17,587 bases of DNA. It comes from CAYOHP01 sp964403795 [NCBI: uncultured bacterium]. Its GTDB lineage: Bacteria; Muiribacteriota; UBA6191; CAZXTJ01. Of this stretch, positions 13,882 to 17,587 are shown piece after piece; positions within the stretch are counted from its first letter, which is position 1, and each line of letters begins with the position of its first letter. The translations under genes were made by a program, and so were the position numbers. The notes beneath the pieces were generated by a model, which did no database searches, was not told where the DNA came from, and saw only the letters and a list, made by a program, of their open reading frames with translations. The stretch spans positions 1-17,587 of the forward strand of contig CAYOHP010000135.1 in assembly GCA_964403795.1 (NCBI GenBank). Direction: 5' to 3'.

Positions 13882-16252
13882 CCGTCCCGCCGGCTACCAC
13901 GTCGTCGGTACCCGGATCCCCTTGGTCGACGGCCCCTCCAAGGTGCGGGGCGAGGCGCCCTATACCGACGACTTCCGCTTCCCCGGGATGCTGGTGGCGA
14001 AGATCCTGCGCTCGCCCCATGCCCACGCCAGGATCCTCTCGATCGACACCCGCGAGGCCGAGGCCCTCCCCGGGGTGAGAGCGGTCTGCACCGGGGCCGA
14101 GTACCCGGAGCGCTTCGGGGTGCTGCCGATCTCCAATGACGAGACCGCGCTGGCGGTCGAGAAGGTGCGCCACGTGGGCGAGGGCGTGGTCGGGGTGGCC
14201 GCCGACGACGAGGAGACGGCGCTCAGGGCGCTGCGCCTGGTGAAGGTCGAGTACGAGCCGCTGCCCGAGTACCTGAAGCCCCGCCAGGGCTTGAAGGACG
14301 TGACCGAGCCGATCCACGGCTGGAACGACCGGTTGCCCAAGGGCACCAACATCCACAAGCGGGTCAGCCAGGACTTCGGCGACGTGACCGCCGCCAGGGC
14401 CGCCAGCGCCCACGTGGCCGGCGCCACCTACGAGTTCGAGTCGGTGAACCACGCCTTCACCGAGCCCCACTGCACCATCGCCCGCTGGGATGCCACCGGG
14501 CGGCTGGAGATGTGGTCGGCCCAGCAGGTGCCGCACTACCTGCACAAGGCGCTCTCGAAGGTGCTCGGCATCGACATGGACCGGATCCGGATCGTGCGCC
14601 CCAACGTGGGCGGCGGCTTCGGCGGCAAGTCGGATCCCTTCCCCCACGAGATGGTGGTGGCGATCCTGGCGAAGAAGAGCGGTCGTCCGGTGCGCCTGCT
14701 CTTCGATCGCGAAGAAGTCTTCCTCTCGCACCACGGGCGCCACCCGACCAAGACGGTGCTCTCGGCCGGCTGCGACGCCGAGGGCCGGATCACCTTCCTC
14801 GACCTCGACGCCACCATCGACGGCGGGGCCTTCGGGTCCTTCGGGGTGGTCACCACCTACTACAACGGGGTGCTCTCGGTGGGGCCCTACCGGATCCCCA
14901 ACTTCCGCTACGAGGGCCGCCGGGTCTACACCAACAAGCCGGTCTGCGGAGCCATGCGCGGCCACGGCGCGGTCAATACCCGGATGGCCCTCGAGGTGAC
15001 CCTGGACGAACTGGCCGAGGCCCGGGGCGAGAGCCCGGTCGACTTCCGGCTCCGGAACCTGCTGGCCGGGAACTCGACCACCGTGAACGGGTTCCGCATC
15101 ACCTCGATCGGGATGAAGGAGTGCCTGGAGCGGGTCCGGGACGCCTCCGACCTCGAGCGGCTGCGGAGGACCCCGCCCTACGGCAAGGGAATCGGGCTGG
15201 GCGGCGGGTTCTACATCTCGGGCTCGGCCCACCGGATCCACCGCACCCGGCTGCCGCAGTCCACGGTGCACCTGAAGATCGACGTCGACGGAGGGATCAC
15301 CGTCCACTCCATGGCCGCCGAGATCGGCCAGGGCTCCGACACCATGCTGGCGCTCTGCGTGGCCGAGGAGCTGAAGTGCCCGATCGAGCGGATCCGGGTC
15401 CGGTCCTGGGACACCGACCTGGCGCCGGTGGACCTCGGGAGCTACTCCTCGCGGGTCACCTTCATGGCGGGGAACGCCGCCCGGAGGGCGGCGGCCGAGA
15501 TCGCCGGCAAGCTGCTGCGGGCGGGGTCGCGGCTCACCGGCTACCCGGTCGAGAATCTCGAGCTCCGGGACGACCACGTCGTCTGCCGCCATGACCCTTC
15601 GGTCCGGGTGGGGTACCGCCAGGTGCTCGACGAGGCGCTCGCCGACAACGGGGCGCTGATCGCCAAGGGGATCTACGGCGACGCACCTCCTATGGGCGGC
15701 GAGCACAAGGGCGCCGCCGCCGGCCTGTCGCCGACCTACAGCTACCAGGCCTTCGTGGCCCTGGTCGACGTGGACGACGAGACCGGCATGGTCCGGGTCG
15801 AGGACCTGTGGGCCGCCCATGACGTGGGTCGGGCCCTGAACCGGCTGGCGGTCGAGGGGCAGATCGAAGGATCGGTCCACATGGGTCTCGGCCAGGCCTT
15901 GATGGAGACCCAGGAGTACCTGGCCGGCCGGATCAAGTTCCCGAACCTCCTCGACTACAAGATCCCTATGTCCCTGGACGTGCCGCGGATCCATCCGCTG
16001 GTGGTCGAGGCCGACGACCCCGAGGGCCCCTACGGGGCCAAGGAGTGCGGCGAGGGGGCGCTGGCCCCGGTGCTCCCGGCGGTGGCGAACGCGGTGTACG
16101 ACGCGGTCGGGGTCCGGATCCGGTCCCTGCCGCTGACGCCCGACCGGGTCTGGAAGGAGCTCGAGAAGGCCCGCAAGGCCGGGCTCCTCGGCAAGCCCCG
16201 GGACCGGGCCAAGGAGGCACGGCGTGATCTTGCCGCCGTTTCGGCTTCATAG
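13871..16252 (+). CDS. hcrA: 4-hydroxybenzoyl-CoA reductase-like molybdopterin subunit
   Basis: The product is 793 aa, close to the ~770 of known HcrA proteins. ATG 13871 is chosen over an upstream in-frame ATG at 13805 because GGGAGGGG lies just before it and the family's usual start (MALDRPAGYHVVGTRIPLVDG) follows. This subunit carries the Mo-molybdopterin cytosine dinucleotide cofactor and the active site. Visible motifs are the VDGPSKVRGEAPYTDDF N-terminal domain, NVGGGFGGKSD at 245-255, GAMRGHG at 360-366, EIGQG at 484-488 and GAKECGEG at 722-729, where Glu728 is the candidate for the conserved catalytic glutamate. The wording around the second motif (YTNKP-x-CGAMRGHG) is the form I associate with HcrA rather than with xanthine or CO dehydrogenases. 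In the well-studied enzyme the reaction removes the phenolic hydroxyl of 4-hydroxybenzoyl-CoA to give benzoyl-CoA. The gene overlaps both neighbours. Confidence 0.85.
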   Translation: MALDRPAGYHVVGTRIPLVDGPSKVRGEAPYTDDFRFPGMLVAKILRSPHAHARILSIDTREAEALPGVRAVCTGAEYPERFGVLPISNDETALAVEKVRHVGEGVVGVAADDEETALRALRLVKVEYEPLPEYLKPRQGLKDVTEPIHGWNDRLPKGTNIHKRVSQDFGDVTAARAASAHVAGATYEFESVNHAFTEPHCTIARWDATGRLEMWSAQQVPHYLHKALSKVLGIDMDRIRIVRPNVGGGFGGKSDPFPHEMVVAILAKKSGRPVRLLFDREEVFLSHHGRHPTKTVLSAGCDAEGRITFLDLDATIDGGAFGSFGVVTTYYNGVLSVGPYRIPNFRYEGRRVYTNKPVCGAMRGHGAVNTRMALEVTLDELAEARGESPVDFRLRNLLAGNSTTVNGFRITSIGMKECLERVRDASDLERLRRTPPYGKGIGLGGGFYISGSAHRIHRTRLPQSTVHLKIDVDGGITVHSMAAEIGQGSDTMLALCVAEELKCPIERIRVRSWDTDLAPVDLGSYSSRVTFMAGNAARRAAAEIAGKLLRAGSRLTGYPVENLELRDDHVVCRHDPSVRVGYRQVLDEALADNGALIAKGIYGDAPPMGGEHKGAAAGLSPTYSYQAFVALVDVDDETGMVRVEDLWAAHDVGRALNRLAVEGQIEGSVHMGLGQALMETQEYLAGRIKFPNLLDYKIPMSLDVPRIHPLVVEADDPEGPYGAKECGEGALAPVLPAVANAVYDAVGVRIRSLPLTPDRVWKELEKARKAGLLGKPRDRAKEARRDLAAVSAS

Positions 16253-17201
16253 ACCGGCCTCCTTGGCGGAGGCCGCCTCGGTGCTGGCCAGCTTCCCGCC
16301 CGGCGAGGTGGACCTGCTGGCGGGCGGGTCCGACCTGCTGCCCAACTACAAGAACCGGCTGAACCCGAGGCCCCAGGTGGTGAGCCTGGCCGACGTCCCC
16401 GAGCTCCATCAGCTCACGCCCCATTCGATCGGCGCCATGGTCAGCCTGCACCGGTTGGCGTCCGAGGCCGGGTACCGGGACCGCTTCGCGGGCCTGGTGG
16501 AGGCCGCCTCCCAGATCGCCTCGGCCCCGCTCCGGCGCCAGGCGACCTGCGGGGGGAACCTGCTGGTCGAGACCCGCTGCTTCTGGTTCAACCAGGGTTA
16601 CGACTGGCGGGTCTCGGAGGGCTTCTGCCTCAAGGCCGATGGCGACATCTGCCGGGTGGTGCTGCAGAAGGACACCTGCTACGCCATGTATCCGGGCGAG
16701 CTGGCCCCCAACCTGATGGTGCTCGACGCCCGGCTCCGCCTGCTCTCGGCTTCCGGGGAACGTCGGGTGCCGGTCCGGGAGTTCTTCCGGCCGGACGGGA
16801 TCGCCAAGCATGTGCTGGCTCCCGGCGAGATCCTGGTCTCGATCGAGATCCCGGAGCGGGGTACCCCGAGCCGCACCGGCTACGCCAAGCTGGCGGTGCG
16901 CCGTTCGGTCGACTTCGCCGAGGCCGGGATGGCCTGCGGCCTCGACCTCGAAGGCGACCGGGTGGTGCGCCTCGAGCTGGCAGCCACCGCCCTCGACATG
17001 ATGCCGGTGTATCTCGGCGACCTGAAGAGCCGTTTCGAGGGGAGGGTCCCCGATGCGGCCTTCCTGCGGGAGCTGGCGGCGGCGGTCCCGGAGCGGGTGA
17101 ACCCGGTGAAGAACACCTTCCTCTCGCCCGAGTACCGGCGCCGGATGGCCGGGGTGCTGGCCAAGCGGCTGGTGGCGCGATTGGCCTCCGCGACCGACTG
17201 A
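16224..17201 (+). CDS. hcrB: 4-hydroxybenzoyl-CoA reductase-like FAD subunit with extra [4Fe-4S] site
   Basis: The product is 325 aa, starting at GTG 16224 with AAGGAGG at 16211-16217 and overlapping the molybdopterin subunit gene by 29 bp. It is an FAD-binding subunit of the CoxM/XdhB type: LLAGGSDLLP at 31-40 and ATCGGN at 107-112 contact FAD. Between the FAD domains lies an insertion with Cys119, Cys135, Cys143 and Cys152 (RCFWFNQ, FCLKADG, ICRVV, TCYAMYPG). The 16-8-9 spacing equals that of the four ligands I recall for the [4Fe-4S] cluster of Thauera aromatica HcrB (Cys122, 138, 146, 155). This insertion is absent from ordinary xanthine dehydrogenases. In the known enzyme it brings electrons from low-potential ferredoxin into the FAD, so electrons run opposite to normal hydroxylases. 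The overall length also matches HcrB (about 324 aa). Confidence 0.88.
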   Translation: MILPPFRLHRPASLAEAASVLASFPPGEVDLLAGGSDLLPNYKNRLNPRPQVVSLADVPELHQLTPHSIGAMVSLHRLASEAGYRDRFAGLVEAASQIASAPLRRQATCGGNLLVETRCFWFNQGYDWRVSEGFCLKADGDICRVVLQKDTCYAMYPGELAPNLMVLDARLRLLSASGERRVPVREFFRPDGIAKHVLAPGEILVSIEIPERGTPSRTGYAKLAVRRSVDFAEAGMACGLDLEGDRVVRLELAATALDMMPVYLGDLKSRFEGRVPDAAFLRELAAAVPERVNPVKNTFLSPEYRRRMAGVLAKRLVARLASATD

Positions 17202-17403
17202 GAGCCTGAGGGGATTTCCCCGGCTGGCTTCGCAGGTCCGAGAGGCTCCAGTGGAGCCTCGACGGAATGCGGGCGCCCCATCATCCCCGCCTGCGGCAGC
17301 GCTCTCCTCGCAGGCAGGATCCGCTGCCCGCTTCGTCGATCGCCTTGCAGGCGGGGCGCTGGGTCGCGCTCGGGCCGACGCCGGGGAAAACCCCTCAGGC
17401 TCT
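17201..17403. repeat. Nested long inverted repeat / multi-branched structured element
   Basis: Two 24-nt arms, 17201-17224 and 17380-17403, are inverted complements at 23 of 24 positions, the only mismatch being A17214 opposite A17390. Inside them are a hairpin of 9 bp around one base (17242-17250 with 17252-17260, extended by 4 bp beyond a small bulge) and a perfect 10-bp stem (17285-17294 with 17347-17356). Within that stem is a further 7-bp pairing (17295-17301 with 17322-17328). The region folds on paper into a closed multi-branched structure beginning at the last base of the hcrB stop codon. It could be a terminator or 3' stability structure, a noncoding RNA, or a small non-autonomous mobile element with terminal inverted repeats. 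TGA occurs at both outer edges (17199-17201 and 17402-17404), as a 3-bp target duplication might, but three bases is weak evidence. Confidence 0.6.
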
Positions 17404-17435
17404 GAGGCCCCCCAGGCCCTCGTCCTCGACAACTC

Positions 17436-17464
17436 TTGTCGCCCATGGTGACGTTTTGTATGCT
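17436..17464 (+). promoter_or_regulatory. Possible promoter for the gene at the right edge
   Basis: TTGTCG at 17436-17441 and TATGCT at 17459-17464 are exactly 17 nt apart. The start of transcription would be near 17471, giving an 80-90 nt leader before GTG 17557. The local A/T enrichment (ACGTTTTGTATGCT) stands out from its surroundings. Confidence 0.4.
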
Positions 17465-17556
17465 GACCGGCGCGGGTGGGGCCCCGCGGCGGGTCGCGGA
17501 TCGGTGTGCGGTGGCACCGGGGCGCGGTCCTGGCCGCGGCCTCGAGGGAGTCGCCG

Positions 17557-17587
17557 GTGGCCGAGAAGGATCGTCTCACGCCCGAGG
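17557..17587 (+). CDS. Start of an unidentified gene, cut by the window edge
   Basis: GTG 17557 is preceded by GAGGGAG at 17544-17550 with 6-nt spacing and begins an open frame reading MAEKDRLTPE up to the last base. The N-terminus is polar, without a signal peptide or membrane helix so far. It has its own promoter-like sequence upstream and lies after the hcr-like operon in the same direction, so it could be a separate unit. Ten residues are too few to identify it. Confidence 0.45.
   Translation, partial: MAEKDRLTPE

Noticed and set aside
13586-15994. An 802-codon open frame antisense to the molybdopterin subunit gene
   Set aside because: Its product is His/Val/Gly/Asp-rich without any motif, while the plus strand encodes a full-length cofactor-binding subunit.
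17251-17451. A small open frame of 66 codons in the gap after hcrB
   Set aside because: It lies in the nested inverted repeat, has no ribosome binding site, and its composition follows the stem sequences.

Overview
The window is very GC-rich bacterial DNA (roughly 70% G+C by eye). Nearly all third codon positions in the real genes are G or C, and GTG starts and 4-29 bp gene overlaps are common. It contains two large membrane-anchored Ser/Thr protein kinases (one ending in Sel1-like repeats), two stand-alone type IV prepilin-like proteins and a molybdenum hydroxylase operon. This mix fits a large-genome, environmental, Gram-negative-type bacterium such as a Planctomycetota or Myxococcota relative. 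No marker gene is present, so the phylum is inference only.

Layout from left to right: a guanine-run-rich stretch with no recognisable gene (1-273); a prepilin-like gene (274-1017) followed in the same reading frame by a transmembrane Ser/Thr kinase (to 4182); then, on the minus strand, a translationally coupled pair made of a fused aminoglycoside-phosphotransferase-like/P-loop kinase protein (5098-6822) and a cupin/JmjC-type Fe(II)/2-oxoglutarate oxygenase (4205-5101). Divergent from that pair are a secreted protein of unknown function (6916-8310) and, 13 nt later, a second transmembrane kinase with Sel1-like repeats (8324-10105). Next come a minus-strand secreted alpha/beta hydrolase (10193-11386), a divergent large prepilin with an Asp-Pro-Thr-rich tail (11585-13189), and a three-gene operon for a xanthine-oxidase-family enzyme (13273-17201). 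A 355-bp gap with an elaborate nested inverted repeat and a promoter-like pair leads to the first ten codons of a further gene at the right edge.

The clearest functional unit is the three-gene operon. Its small [2Fe-2S] subunit, molybdopterin subunit and FAD subunit match the 4-hydroxybenzoyl-CoA reductase (HcrC-HcrA-HcrB) type. The FAD subunit carries the extra four-cysteine insertion that in that enzyme holds a [4Fe-4S] cluster, which is a diagnostic feature within this superfamily. This suggests reductive dehydroxylation of an aryl-CoA, probably 4-hydroxybenzoyl-CoA to benzoyl-CoA. The rest of that pathway is not visible here.

The least explained features are the nested ~203-bp inverted-repeat element after the hcrB-like gene, the single in-frame TGA between the first prepilin and the first kinase with coding-like sequence on both sides, and the palindromes in front of the second prepilin and the hcr-like operon. 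I see no CRISPR array, tRNA, rRNA, transposase or phage gene.
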